Of a stretch of DNA of 64,000 nt, positions 8,186-15,991 are shown piece after piece (within the stretch, counting starts at the first letter, position 1; the number at the start of each line of letters is the position of its first letter). A program made the position numbers and the translations under genes. Under the pieces are notes generated by a model. It was given only the letters and a program-made list of their open reading frames with translations, ran no database searches and was not told the DNA's origin. This DNA comes from Comamonas endophytica (GTDB lineage Bacteria > Pseudomonadota > Gammaproteobacteria > Burkholderiales > Burkholderiaceae_C): the NCBI RefSeq assembly GCF_023634805.2, contig NZ_CP106881.1, forward strand, positions 372,001 through 436,000, read 5' to 3'.

Positions 8186-9457
8186 ATGAACACCAACACC
8201 GAACTCACGCAGCGCCGCACCGCCGCCATGCCGCGCGGCATCGGCGTGCTCAGCCACTTCCACGCCGCGCAGGCCGACAACGCCTTGCTGACCGATGCCG
8301 AGGGCCGGCAATACATCGATTTCGCCGCCGGCATCGCCGTGCTCAACACCGGACACCGCCATCCCCGGGTGGTGGGGGCCATCCGCCAGCAGCTGCTGCG
8401 CTTCACGCATACCGCGTTCCAGGTCGTGCCTTACGAGAACGCCATCGCATTGGCCGAACGCCTCAATGCGCTGGCACCGGTCGCGAAACCGGCCAAGACG
8501 GCGCTGTTCACCACCGGCGTCGAAGCCGTGGAGAACGCGGTGAAGATCGCACGCTACGCCACGGGCCGCTCGGCGCTGATCGCGTTCAGCGGCGCCTTCC
8601 ACGGGCGCACGCTGCTGGGGCTGTCGCTGACCGGCAAGGTGGTGCCCTACAAGGCCGGCTTCGGCAGCATGCTGCCCGAGGTGTACCACCTGCCTTTTCC
8701 CGCGCCGACGCTGGGTGTGGGCGTGAACGACACGCTGAATGCGCTCACGCGGCTGTTCAAGGCCGATGTGGATCCGCAGCGCGTGGCCGCGATCGTCATC
8801 GAGCCGGTGCAGGGCGAAGGCGGCTTCTACCCCGCGCCGCCGGCGCTGCTCGAAGCGCTGCGCGCGCAATGCGATGCGCATGGCATCCTGCTGATCGCCG
8901 ACGAGGTGCAAAGCGGTTTCGGCCGCACCGGCCGCTGGTTTGCCATGGAGCACCATGGCGTGCAGGCCGACCTGATCTGCATGGCCAAGAGCCTGGGCGG
9001 CGGCATGCCGCTGTCGGGCGTCACGGGCCGCGCGGAGGTGATGGATGCGCCCCCGCCCGGCGCGCTGGGCAGCACCTATGCGGCCAACCCGCTGTCGGTG
9101 GCCGCGGCGCATGCGGTGCTGGACATCATCGACGAGCAGCAGTTGTGCGCGCGTGCCGAACACCTGGGGGCGCGGCTGATGGCGCGGCTGCGGGCGCTGC
9201 AGGAGCGCGATGCGGGCATGGCAGAGGTGCGCGGCCTGGGCTCGATGGTGGCGGTGGAGTTCAGCCAACCCGGCTCCCACGCGCCCGATGCCGAGCGCGT
9301 CAATGGCGTGGTGCAGGCCGCCATGTCGCAGGGGCTGCTGCTGCTGCCCTGCGGGGTGCATGGCAACGTGCTGCGCTTTCTCTACCCCCTGACCATCGAG
9401 GAGGCGCTGTTCGAACGCGCGCTGGACATCCTCGACAAGGTGCTGGGCCGGGATTGA
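8186..9457 (+). CDS. gabT: 4-aminobutyrate aminotransferase (class III, PLP-dependent)
   Basis: This class III aminotransferase probably transfers the amino group of 4-aminobutyrate to 2-oxoglutarate, giving succinate semialdehyde. The 423-aa product shows TTGVEAVENAVKIARYATGR (residues 109-128) and FSGAFHGRTLLGLSLTGK (134-151), both typical of GabT/PuuE. The PLP-contacting D239 is in LLIADEVQSGFGRTG and the Schiff-base lysine is K268 in CMAKSLGGGMPL. I start at ATG 8186 because the N-terminus then aligns with relatives; an in-frame ATG at 8156 is possible. No succinate-semialdehyde dehydrogenase is adjacent, so a 5-aminovalerate or other omega-amino-acid specificity cannot be excluded. Confidence 0.9.
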   Translation: MNTNTELTQRRTAAMPRGIGVLSHFHAAQADNALLTDAEGRQYIDFAAGIAVLNTGHRHPRVVGAIRQQLLRFTHTAFQVVPYENAIALAERLNALAPVAKPAKTALFTTGVEAVENAVKIARYATGRSALIAFSGAFHGRTLLGLSLTGKVVPYKAGFGSMLPEVYHLPFPAPTLGVGVNDTLNALTRLFKADVDPQRVAAIVIEPVQGEGGFYPAPPALLEALRAQCDAHGILLIADEVQSGFGRTGRWFAMEHHGVQADLICMAKSLGGGMPLSGVTGRAEVMDAPPPGALGSTYAANPLSVAAAHAVLDIIDEQQLCARAEHLGARLMARLRALQERDAGMAEVRGLGSMVAVEFSQPGSHAPDAERVNGVVQAAMSQGLLLLPCGVHGNVLRFLYPLTIEEALFERALDILDKVLGRD

Positions 9458-9482
9458 CCCGGCCGCTGCACCCCGCCGCACC

Positions 9483-10763
9483 CTAGCGGTAGAAGAACTT
9501 CGCCGGCCCGGTGACCAGCCAGGGGAACAGCACCATGGCGAACATGATCGCGAACTGCGCCAGCATGAACGGGATCACGCCGCGCGTCACGTCGTCCATC
9601 GACATGCGGCCCACCCCCGCCACCACGTTGAGCACCGTGCCCACCGGCGGCGTGACCAGGCCGATGGAGTTGTTGATGATGAACATCACGCCGAAGTAGA
9701 CCGGATCGATGCCCGCTGCGTTCACGACGGGCATCAGCACCGGCGTGAGGATCAGGATGGTGGGCGTCATGTCCATTGCCGTGCCCACCAGCATCACCAG
9801 CACCATGATCGCCATCATCAGCAGGATCTTGCTGTCCATGAAAGGCTGCAGCAGCGCGACGACCTTCGAGGGCAGATCGGCCACCGTGATCAGCCAGGCG
9901 CTGACCATGGCCGCGGCGATCAGGAACATGACGATGGCGCTGGTCTTGGCCGCGGCCACGAAGATGCCGTAGAGCTTGGCCCAGGTGATCTCGCGGTAGA
10001 TGACGGCCGAGACGAACAGCGCATAGACCGCCGCCACCACCGCGGCCTCCGTGGGGGTGAACACGCCCATGCGCAGGCCCACCAGGATGATCACCGGCAA
10101 CAGCAGCGCCCAGAGGGCCTTGCGCGCCGCGTGCAGGATCTCGGCGCGGGACTTGCGCGGCGGCGGCACGATCTTCTCGCTGCGCACCAGCCAGGCCCAG
10201 GTGACCCACAGCGCGCCGCCGATCAGCAGCCCGGGCACGATGGCCGCCAGGAACAGCTTGGAGATCGAGACATTGGCGGCGACGCCGAAGATCACCAGGC
10301 CGATGCTGGGCGGGATCACCGGGCCGATCACGCCGGTGGCGGCAATCAGCCCGCCGGCGCGCGCCTTGTCGTGGCCGGCGCGCGTCATCATCGGCAGCAG
10401 CAGCGCGGTGAGCGCGGCGGCATCGGCCACGGCCGAGCCCGACAGCGCCGACAGCAGGCAGCCGGCCATGATGGTCACATAGCCCAGCCCGCCCTTGACG
10501 TGGCCGACCAGCGCCAGCGCGAAATCCACGATGCGCTTGGAGAGGCCGCCGACGTTCATGATCTCGCCGGCGAGCATGAAGAAGGGCACGGCCAGCAGCG
10601 GGAAGCTGTCGGCGCCGCCAATCAGGTTCTGCGCCAGGATCTGCGGGTCAAACAGGTCCAGGTGCCACATCAGCGCCACGCCGCTGGCCAGCAGCGAGAA
10701 CGCGATCGGGATGCCCATGGCCATCGCCAGGAGCAGGGCTCCGACAAATACGAAAATCGTCAT
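9483..10763 (-). CDS. dctM: TRAP transporter large permease (DctM)
   Basis: This is the large membrane subunit of a TRAP transporter, which moves an organic acid across the inner membrane using an ion gradient. The 426-aa product is almost entirely hydrophobic, with about 12 predicted membrane segments. It carries the DctM signatures FPLLAVPFFMLAGEIMNVGG, SGSAVADAAALTALLLPMM and TGVIGPVIPPSIGLVIFG. Its start overlaps the dctQ stop by 4 bp (ATGA), so translation is coupled. It is the last gene of dctP-aroQ-dctQ-dctM. Confidence 0.95.
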   Translation of the reverse strand: MTIFVFVGALLLAMAMGIPIAFSLLASGVALMWHLDLFDPQILAQNLIGGADSFPLLAVPFFMLAGEIMNVGGLSKRIVDFALALVGHVKGGLGYVTIMAGCLLSALSGSAVADAAALTALLLPMMTRAGHDKARAGGLIAATGVIGPVIPPSIGLVIFGVAANVSISKLFLAAIVPGLLIGGALWVTWAWLVRSEKIVPPPRKSRAEILHAARKALWALLLPVIILVGLRMGVFTPTEAAVVAAVYALFVSAVIYREITWAKLYGIFVAAAKTSAIVMFLIAAAMVSAWLITVADLPSKVVALLQPFMDSKILLMMAIMVLVMLVGTAMDMTPTILILTPVLMPVVNAAGIDPVYFGVMFIINNSIGLVTPPVGTVLNVVAGVGRMSMDDVTRGVIPFMLAQFAIMFAMVLFPWLVTGPAKFFYR

Positions 10764-11335
10764 TTTTCGCCTTTCCGATGCGCGCCGGCATTGGTGGCCT
10801 CGGCCGCCAGGATCTGCTGCAACTGCACCGCTTCTTCCGATTCCTGCACCATCACCAGTTCGGCTTCATCCATCCGCCCGGTCAGCAGCCGCCACAGGTC
10901 CAGCAGCAGCAGGAAGCCGGCGCAGACCGCGAACACCACGCAGGAGAGGTAGACGATGGCCATCGACATGCCGGTGGTCGGCGCCGTGACGTCCCAGTTG
11001 ATGCGCGCCTGCGCCAGGCTGCCCTGCAGCAGCAGCCACAGGATGAACAGCATCAGCGCATGGCCCAGCGCCAGGCAGATCTTCTTGGCCCAGGCCGGCA
11101 GCCGCTGCACCACCATGTCCACCCCGAGGTGGCCGTGCTCGCGCAGCGCGACGATGGCGCCCAGGAAGGTCATCCAGATGAAAAGCCAGCGCGACACCTC
11201 CTCGGACACCGTGATGCCCGAGTTGAACAGGTAGCGCAGCACCACGTTGCCGAACACCAGCACCACCATCAGCGCCAGCATCGCGGCAATCACCGCTTCG
11301 AGGCCGCGGCAGGCCCGGTCGATCCAGCGATTCAT
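10760..11335 (-). CDS. dctQ: TRAP transporter small permease (DctQ)
   Basis: This is the small membrane subunit of the same TRAP transporter. The 191-aa product has four predicted membrane segments and the DctQ features VVLRYLFNSGITVSEEVSRW and TFLGAIVALREHGHLGVDM. The C-terminal tail after about residue 150 is charged and longer than in many DctQ proteins. It lies 25 bp downstream of aroQ and overlaps dctM by 4 bp. Confidence 0.92.
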   Translation of the reverse strand: MNRWIDRACRGLEAVIAAMLALMVVLVFGNVVLRYLFNSGITVSEEVSRWLFIWMTFLGAIVALREHGHLGVDMVVQRLPAWAKKICLALGHALMLFILWLLLQGSLAQARINWDVTAPTTGMSMAIVYLSCVVFAVCAGFLLLLDLWRLLTGRMDEAELVMVQESEEAVQLQQILAAEATNAGAHRKGEK

Positions 11336-11360
11336 GTCATGGTCCTTCCGGGGCGGCGCG

Positions 11361-11804
11361 TCATGCCTTGGCTTCGCGCAGGCTCTCGACCAGCGCGCGC
11401 AGCGCGGCGAGATAGGAGTGCGGACCGAAGCCCTGCACCGTGGCCTTCACCGCCGGCGAGATGATCGAGTGCACGCGCCAGGCCTCGCGCGCCGCGATGT
11501 TCGACATGTGCACCTCGATCACCGGGAAGGGCATGGCCTTGATCGCGTCGTGCAGCGGCACGCCGTGCTGCGTGAGCCCGGCGGGGTTCACCAGCGCGCC
11601 CTGCGCGCTGTCGATGTTGGCGTGCAGAAAGTCGATCAGCGCGCCTTCGTGGTTCGACTGGATGGTCTCCAGCGTCACGTCCAGCTCCTCGGCGAGCTTT
11701 TGCAGCCGCGCGTTGATCTGCGCCAGTGTCGTGGTGCCGTAGATATGCGGTTCGCGCCGACCGAAGAGGTTCAGGTTGGGACCGTTGAGAACAAGAATTT
11801 TCAT
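11361..11804 (-). CDS. aroQ: Type II 3-dehydroquinate dehydratase, inside a TRAP operon
   Basis: This enzyme interconverts 3-dehydroquinate and 3-dehydroshikimate. The 147-aa length and all landmarks fit AroQ: NGPNLNLFGRREPHIYG (residues 7-23, with the catalytic Tyr22 and Arg17), SNHEGALIDFLH (50-61), NPAGLTQHGVPLHDA (73-87) and EVHMSN with the catalytic His99. It sits between dctP and dctQ on the same strand with gaps of 14 and 25 bp, so it belongs to the TRAP operon. That suggests a catabolic (quinate/dehydroquinate uptake) role rather than, or in addition to, aromatic amino-acid biosynthesis. The start codon is clear but its ribosome-binding site is weak. Confidence 0.95.
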   Translation of the reverse strand: MKILVLNGPNLNLFGRREPHIYGTTTLAQINARLQKLAEELDVTLETIQSNHEGALIDFLHANIDSAQGALVNPAGLTQHGVPLHDAIKAMPFPVIEVHMSNIAAREAWRVHSIISPAVKATVQGFGPHSYLAALRALVESLREAKA

Positions 11805-11818
11805 GGCTGCTGACGGGT

Positions 11819-12820
11819 TCACTTGCGGATGCGGGCCAGCTCGTCGTTGTAGAGCTTGACGATGGCGGGGTCGTAGGTGGCGGCAAAGCGGTCGACCACC
11901 GGCTTGGCGATCTGCTGCATGCGCTTTTGCTCGGCGGGCGAGACTTCGTTGTATTGCAGCCCCTTGGCCTGCAGCTCGCCCACCGCCTTCTGCGCGGCCG
12001 CGCGGCTGACCTGGCGCTGGTAGGCGCGCGACTCGTCGGCGGCCTCGTTCATCATCTTCTGCTCGGCCGGCGTGAGCTGGTCCCAGAACTTCTTGCTGAC
12101 CAGCACGATGTTGGCCGCGTAGACGTGGTTGGTGGCGCTGACGAACTTCTGCACTTCGTAGAACTTGTTCGACAGGATCACGGCAAAGGGGTTCTCCTGG
12201 CCGTCGACGGCGCGTGCCTCCAGTGCGCCATAGAGCTCGGCAAAGGGCATCGGCACGGGGTTGGCCTTGAAGGCCTTGAAGGTGTCGAGGAACACCGGGT
12301 TGGGGATGACGCGCAGCTTCAGGCCGTCGAAGTCCTCGGGCTTGGTGATGGCACGCTTGCTGTTGGTGACGTTGCGGAAGCCCAGGTCCCAGTAGCCCAA
12401 TGCGACCAGGCCTTTTTCCGGCAGCTTGGCGATCAGCGCCTGGCCCAGCGGGCCGTCGAGCAGCGCGTCGGCCTGTGCGTAGTTGGCGACGGCAAAGGGG
12501 AAATCGACCAGGCCGAATTCCTTGACGATGCCGGCCAGCGAGGTCGTGGCCGGTGCCGACATCTGCTGCACGCCGCCCTGCAGGGCCGACTGCTGCTGCA
12601 TCTCGTTGCCCAGCTGGGAGGCCGGGAATTCCATCACCTTCATCTTGCCGCCGCTCTTGGCGGCCAGGATCTCGCCAAAGCGCTTGACGCCAAAGCTCAC
12701 AGGATGGTCGGCGTTGTTCAGGTGACCGAAACGGATCACGCGCTCTTGCTGCGCGGCGGCAGGCAAGGCAAGAAGAAAGGACAGGCCAGCGGCCAGGGCA
12801 AGGCGGGCGGGAATGCGCAT
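11819..12820 (-). CDS. dctP: TRAP transporter periplasmic binding protein (DctP)
   Basis: This is the solute receptor of the TRAP transporter. The 333-aa product starts with a Sec signal peptide (about residues 1-23, MRIPARLALAAGLSFLLALP then AAA) and a GAGGTG ribosome-binding site precedes the ATG. DctP landmarks follow: IRFGHLNNADHPVSFGVKRF, PASQLGNEMQQQSALQGG, the ligand-arginine region FDGLKLRVIPNPVFLDTFKA, and ENPFAVILSNKFYEVQKFVS. It is the first gene of the operon and faces the divergent IclR regulator. Because aroQ is in the operon, quinate, shikimate or dehydroquinate are plausible ligands; this is inference. Confidence 0.94.
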   Translation of the reverse strand: MRIPARLALAAGLSFLLALPAAAQQERVIRFGHLNNADHPVSFGVKRFGEILAAKSGGKMKVMEFPASQLGNEMQQQSALQGGVQQMSAPATTSLAGIVKEFGLVDFPFAVANYAQADALLDGPLGQALIAKLPEKGLVALGYWDLGFRNVTNSKRAITKPEDFDGLKLRVIPNPVFLDTFKAFKANPVPMPFAELYGALEARAVDGQENPFAVILSNKFYEVQKFVSATNHVYAANIVLVSKKFWDQLTPAEQKMMNEAADESRAYQRQVSRAAAQKAVGELQAKGLQYNEVSPAEQKRMQQIAKPVVDRFAATYDPAIVKLYNDELARIRK

Positions 12821-12894
12821 GAAACACCTCCAGTGATGGATGCAAGGGCGTGGACGTGAAGCGTCCGGCGGCTGGAAGCGATGGTAATGAAAAA

Positions 12895-12911
12895 GTGGAA
12901 ACTGATTCCAC
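12895..12911. promoter_or_regulatory. Candidate IclR operator upstream of dctP
   Basis: GTGGAA (12895-12900) and TTCCAC (12906-12911) form a perfect 6-5-6 inverted repeat between the dctP and iclR starts. Its form resembles the TGAAA-spacer-TTTCA operators described for the IclR-family regulator KdgR. It lies 75 bp upstream of dctP and 84 bp upstream of iclR, so one bound regulator could affect both. Confidence 0.45.
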
Positions 12912-12994
12912 AGTAGAAACCCTTTATCATTTACTTACGAATTCACGTACAAAGATCGGCAGATGGCACCCGCCTGCCCACGAAAGTCCTTGCC

Positions 12995-13777
12995 ATGAGC
13001 AACATCCTGGAACGCAGTTTCAAAGTCCTTGAACACCTGGCCGCCCACCCGGAAGGAAAAGCGCTGTCCGCGCTGGCCACCGAACTCGAGATGCCGCTGA
13101 GCGCCACGCACCGGCTGCTGGCCGAGCTGAGCCGCTGCGGCTATGTGCGCCAGGAGCACAGCCAGGGCAACTACATGCTGACCATCAAGCTGGTCTCGCT
13201 GGGGCTGGGTTTCCTCAGCGCCAGCGGCATCGTCGACATCGCCCAGCCGCTGCTCGACCGCCTGGCCGTGGAATCGGGAGAACTGGTGCGCCTGGCCGTG
13301 GTCGATGGCGACGCGCTGACCTTCGTCGCCAAGTCGCAGGGCGCGACGCGCGGGCTGCGCTACGACCCGGACATGGGCCTGTCGGTCAACCTGTCGTGCA
13401 GCGCCGCGGGCCATGCCTGGCTGTCGACCATGAGCGACGAGCAGGCGCTGGCGCTGGTGTCGCAGCAGGGCTTCGGCCAGCCCGAGGACTACGGCCCGAA
13501 CGCGCCGACCACCGTGAAGGCGCTGCTGGCGCATCTGGAAAAAACGCGCCGCCAGGGCTACAGCTGCATCGTCGAGGTGTTCGCGCCCGGCATGAGCGCC
13601 ATGGCCGCCCCGATCCGCCGTGGCAATGGCCCGGTGATCGGCGTGGTGACCATCGCCGGCCCGCTGATCCGCCTGACCGAGGAGCGCATGCATTCGCTGG
13701 GCACGGCGCTGCTGGAGACCACGCAGGAGCTGGCGATGACCAGCAGCGGGTCGGCGTTGTTGAAGAATCGGGGGTGA
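12995..13777 (+). CDS. IclR-family transcriptional regulator
   Basis: The 260-aa product has an N-terminal winged helix (residues about 1-60; ILERSFKVLEHLAAHPEG and LSATHRLLAELSRCGYV) and a C-terminal GAF-like effector domain. Features of the latter are LVRLAVVDGDALTFVAKSQG, SCSAAGHAWLSTM and CIVEVFAPGMSAMAAPIRR. It is divergent from the dctP-aroQ-dctQ-dctM operon, which it most likely controls in response to the transported acid. A perfect inverted repeat in the shared upstream region is the obvious operator candidate. Confidence 0.93.
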   Translation: MSNILERSFKVLEHLAAHPEGKALSALATELEMPLSATHRLLAELSRCGYVRQEHSQGNYMLTIKLVSLGLGFLSASGIVDIAQPLLDRLAVESGELVRLAVVDGDALTFVAKSQGATRGLRYDPDMGLSVNLSCSAAGHAWLSTMSDEQALALVSQQGFGQPEDYGPNAPTTVKALLAHLEKTRRQGYSCIVEVFAPGMSAMAAPIRRGNGPVIGVVTIAGPLIRLTEERMHSLGTALLETTQELAMTSSGSALLKNRG

Positions 13778-13810
13778 GGGGGACGTACAGCTCCCGTTTT
13801 TTAGGTGGGG

Positions 13811-13883
13811 CCGTCCATGGTTCGACAGGCTCAGGACGAACGGTTTTTGACCGTTCGTCCTGAGCCTGTCGAAGGATGGACGG
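13811..13883. repeat. Long REP-like palindrome in a convergent gap
   Basis: Arms of 33 bp at 13811-13843 and 13851-13883 pair with only two mismatches around a 7-nt loop (TTTTTGA). The core is TTCGACAGGCTCAGGACGAA. The same core recurs inside czcC (about 19330) and after bdhA (58618-58676), so it is a dispersed element. Here it separates the convergent iclR and mocR genes, where it could stop transcription from both sides. Confidence 0.8.
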
Positions 13884-13904
13884 CCCGCGCTCAAGCCATG
13901 GGCG

Positions 13905-13960
13905 CCCCCTCACCCCCTCACCCCCTCACCCCCTCACCCCCTCACCCCCTCACCCCCTCA
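13905..13960. repeat. Octamer tandem repeat, seven copies of CCCCCTCA
   Basis: Seven uninterrupted copies of CCCCCTCA run from 13905 to 13960, followed by a partial copy. On the minus strand each unit reads TGAGGGGG. The mocR stop codon (13950-13952) lies inside the array. The coding part uses only the first one to two copies read on the minus strand, so changes in copy number further downstream would not alter the protein. Confidence 0.9.
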
Positions 13961-15452
13961 CCCCCTGCCCCAGCTGCGCGCAAGCCATCTCCCCCAGCAC
14001 CCGGCACACCTCCTCCATTTCCGCCGTGACCGGATGCGTGCACGCCAGGCGCAGGCAGTGCTCGTAGCGCCCCGAATTCGAGAACATGCTGCCCGGCGCG
14101 ATGCGAATGCCCTTGGCCAACGCCTCGTGGAACAGCGCCGCGCTGGAAAACCCCTCGGGTAGTTCCAGCCACAAGCACAAGCCCCCGGGCGGCAAACCAA
14201 GGCGCGTGCCTATGGGGAAGTAACGCGCCACCAGCGCCGCCATTCCCTCGCGCTGGCGTCTCAGCTGCTGCCTGAGCTTCACCAGGCCGCGTTGGTGCGT
14301 GGACGAGCCCAGCACCTGCGCGACGATCAGTTGCCCCAGCGTCTGCGTATTGCGGCTTTGCGCGAACTTCAGCATCTGCACCCGTCCATGCCAGCGCCCG
14401 CCGTTCATCCAGCCCTGGCGCAGGCCGGGCGCAAGGCTCTTGTTGAAAGCCTGGCAATACATCACCTGGCCCGCGCTGTCCCAGGCCTTGAGCGGCTTGA
14501 CGGGCTGCTCGCTTTCGACGAACAGGCCGTAGGAGTCGTCCTCGATCAACGCCGCACCATGCGCCGCGCACAATGCCACCAGCCGCGCCTTGTGCGCATC
14601 GGGCATGCGCGCGCCCAGCGGCATCTGCAGCTCGGGAACGACCACGACGGCCTTGAGCCGCGGCTGGGTCTGGAACGCCAGCTCCAGCGCCTCGATGGAA
14701 ATCCCCGTGCGCGGACTGCAGGGAATCTCCAAGGTCTGCAGTTGCAGCGACTCCACCACCTGCAGCAGGCCGTAGTAGGTGGGCGACTCCACCGCCACCA
14801 TGTCGCCAGGAGAGGCCACGGCGGCCAGCGCCAGGCTCACGGCTTCGGAGTTGCCGGTGGTGGCCAGCACATCGGCGGGCGCGATGCGCACCCCCGAAGC
14901 CAGCGCGTGGCGCGCCATGGCCTGCTGGAAGTCGGGATGGTTGCCCTGGTTGGCGAGCAGCGAGCGGCCATGCACCAGCAGCGTGGGATCCTCGCGCAGC
15001 AGCTTGGCCACGATCCGGTTCAGATGGTTGTGGTCGAATAGCGCTGCCGGCGGGGTGCAGCTGCCCATATCGCTGTGCACTCGCGCCTGGCGGCCCTGAT
15101 CGAGCAGCAGCGAGATATGCGCGTTGATGCCGATGAAATGCGCCGGATCGACGCCCTTGACGGGCTGGCTCAGGTCCGGCTCGCTCGGCGGAGCCAGCGC
15201 ACCGCCGCGCGCATGGCAGACGAAATAGCCCACGCGCTGGCGTGCCTCGAGATGGCCCGCGGCCTCCAGATGCCGCAGCATCTGCAGTGCCGTGGACAGG
15301 CTCACGCCGTGCCGGCGCATCAGCTCGCGCACCGATGGCATGCGCTCGCCGACGCGCAGCGCGCCCACGTCCATGGCATGGATGTACTGGGCCGCAAGGC
15401 GCTGGTAGAGCGGCAGGGGCCTGTCGGAGAGGGAGCTGGAGCGGGTCGGCAT
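13950..15452 (-). CDS. MocR/GntR-type regulator with aminotransferase domain
   Basis: This 500-aa regulator has a GntR winged helix at about residues 12-80 (PLYQRLAAQYIHAMDVGALR; MPSVRELMRRHGVSLSTAL). It is fused to a fold-type I aminotransferase domain with the PLP lysine in QAFNKSLAPGLRQGW. Such proteins bind PLP or an amino-acid aldimine to control amino-acid, vitamin B6 or transport genes. I use ATG 15452 because the upstream in-frame sequence is low-complexity and not family-like. The C-terminus ends inside the octamer array. It is divergent from a small unknown gene at 15656, which may be its target. Confidence 0.9.
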   Translation of the reverse strand: MPTRSSSLSDRPLPLYQRLAAQYIHAMDVGALRVGERMPSVRELMRRHGVSLSTALQMLRHLEAAGHLEARQRVGYFVCHARGGALAPPSEPDLSQPVKGVDPAHFIGINAHISLLLDQGRQARVHSDMGSCTPPAALFDHNHLNRIVAKLLREDPTLLVHGRSLLANQGNHPDFQQAMARHALASGVRIAPADVLATTGNSEAVSLALAAVASPGDMVAVESPTYYGLLQVVESLQLQTLEIPCSPRTGISIEALELAFQTQPRLKAVVVVPELQMPLGARMPDAHKARLVALCAAHGAALIEDDSYGLFVESEQPVKPLKAWDSAGQVMYCQAFNKSLAPGLRQGWMNGGRWHGRVQMLKFAQSRNTQTLGQLIVAQVLGSSTHQRGLVKLRQQLRRQREGMAALVARYFPIGTRLGLPPGGLCLWLELPEGFSSAALFHEALAKGIRIAPGSMFSNSGRYEHCLRLACTHPVTAEMEEVCRVLGEMACAQLGQGVRG

Positions 15453-15655
15453 GGAACAGGGCGAAGCGGCTGCGGGCCCCGCATCATGCCTGCGCCCACT
15501 GTTCTGCAACAGATACAGGGAACGGGAAATCGCACCGGAACAGCGCCGCGCAATCCGCGCTGCTGCGGTCCACAGGGCACCCCGCTGTGCCTGTTGCGCA
15601 AGGAGCATGCGGCCTACGCTGGAGGCACCATAACAGCCCTGCTCCGAGTCCTTCC

Positions 15656-15991
15656 ATGCTCCCCTGCTCCTTCATGCTGGCCGCCGGCCAGACCCAGGCC
15701 CGCGCGCTTGCTGCGGGCGACGAACTGTTCTGCGCCGATGGCACGCTGCAACTGCAGACCTCGGCGGTGGCCGGGATAGAGGCCCTGCCCGGGCTGGCGC
15801 TGCGGCTGCACGCGGGCCAGAGCTGGCGCGCGCCCGCGGCGCTGCTGGTTCACATCACGGCAGTGAACGCCCCGGCCCGGATGCGCTGCACCCCGGCCCC
15901 TGCGGCATTGCCGTTACCGGCCCCGCCCGCGGCCCCTTGGCGTGCCCGCATGGGCGCCTGGTTCAAAGGCCGGCGGACGCTGGGGGCATGA
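15656..15991 (+). CDS. Small protein of unknown function, possibly DUF2917-like
   Basis: The 111-aa product starts MLPCSFMLAAGQTQARALAA. It has a beta-rich first half (FCADGTLQLQTSAVAG; ALRLHAGQSWRAPAALLVHI) and a proline/alanine-rich, basic C-terminus. The pattern loosely resembles DUF2917 proteins, which are often found beside MocR regulators in this family; I cannot confirm it. It is divergent from the MocR gene and its last 29 bp overlap the 3' end of the histidine kinase gene on the other strand. A GGAGG lies about 30 bp before the start, too far for a standard site, so the start is uncertain. Confidence 0.5.
   Translation: MLPCSFMLAAGQTQARALAAGDELFCADGTLQLQTSAVAGIEALPGLALRLHAGQSWRAPAALLVHITAVNAPARMRCTPAPAALPLPAPPAAPWRARMGAWFKGRRTLGA

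Noticed and set aside
13905..13960. Octamer array considered as a CRISPR or an origin iteron set
   Set aside because: There are no spacers, the unit is too short and too GC-rich, and no replication gene is near.
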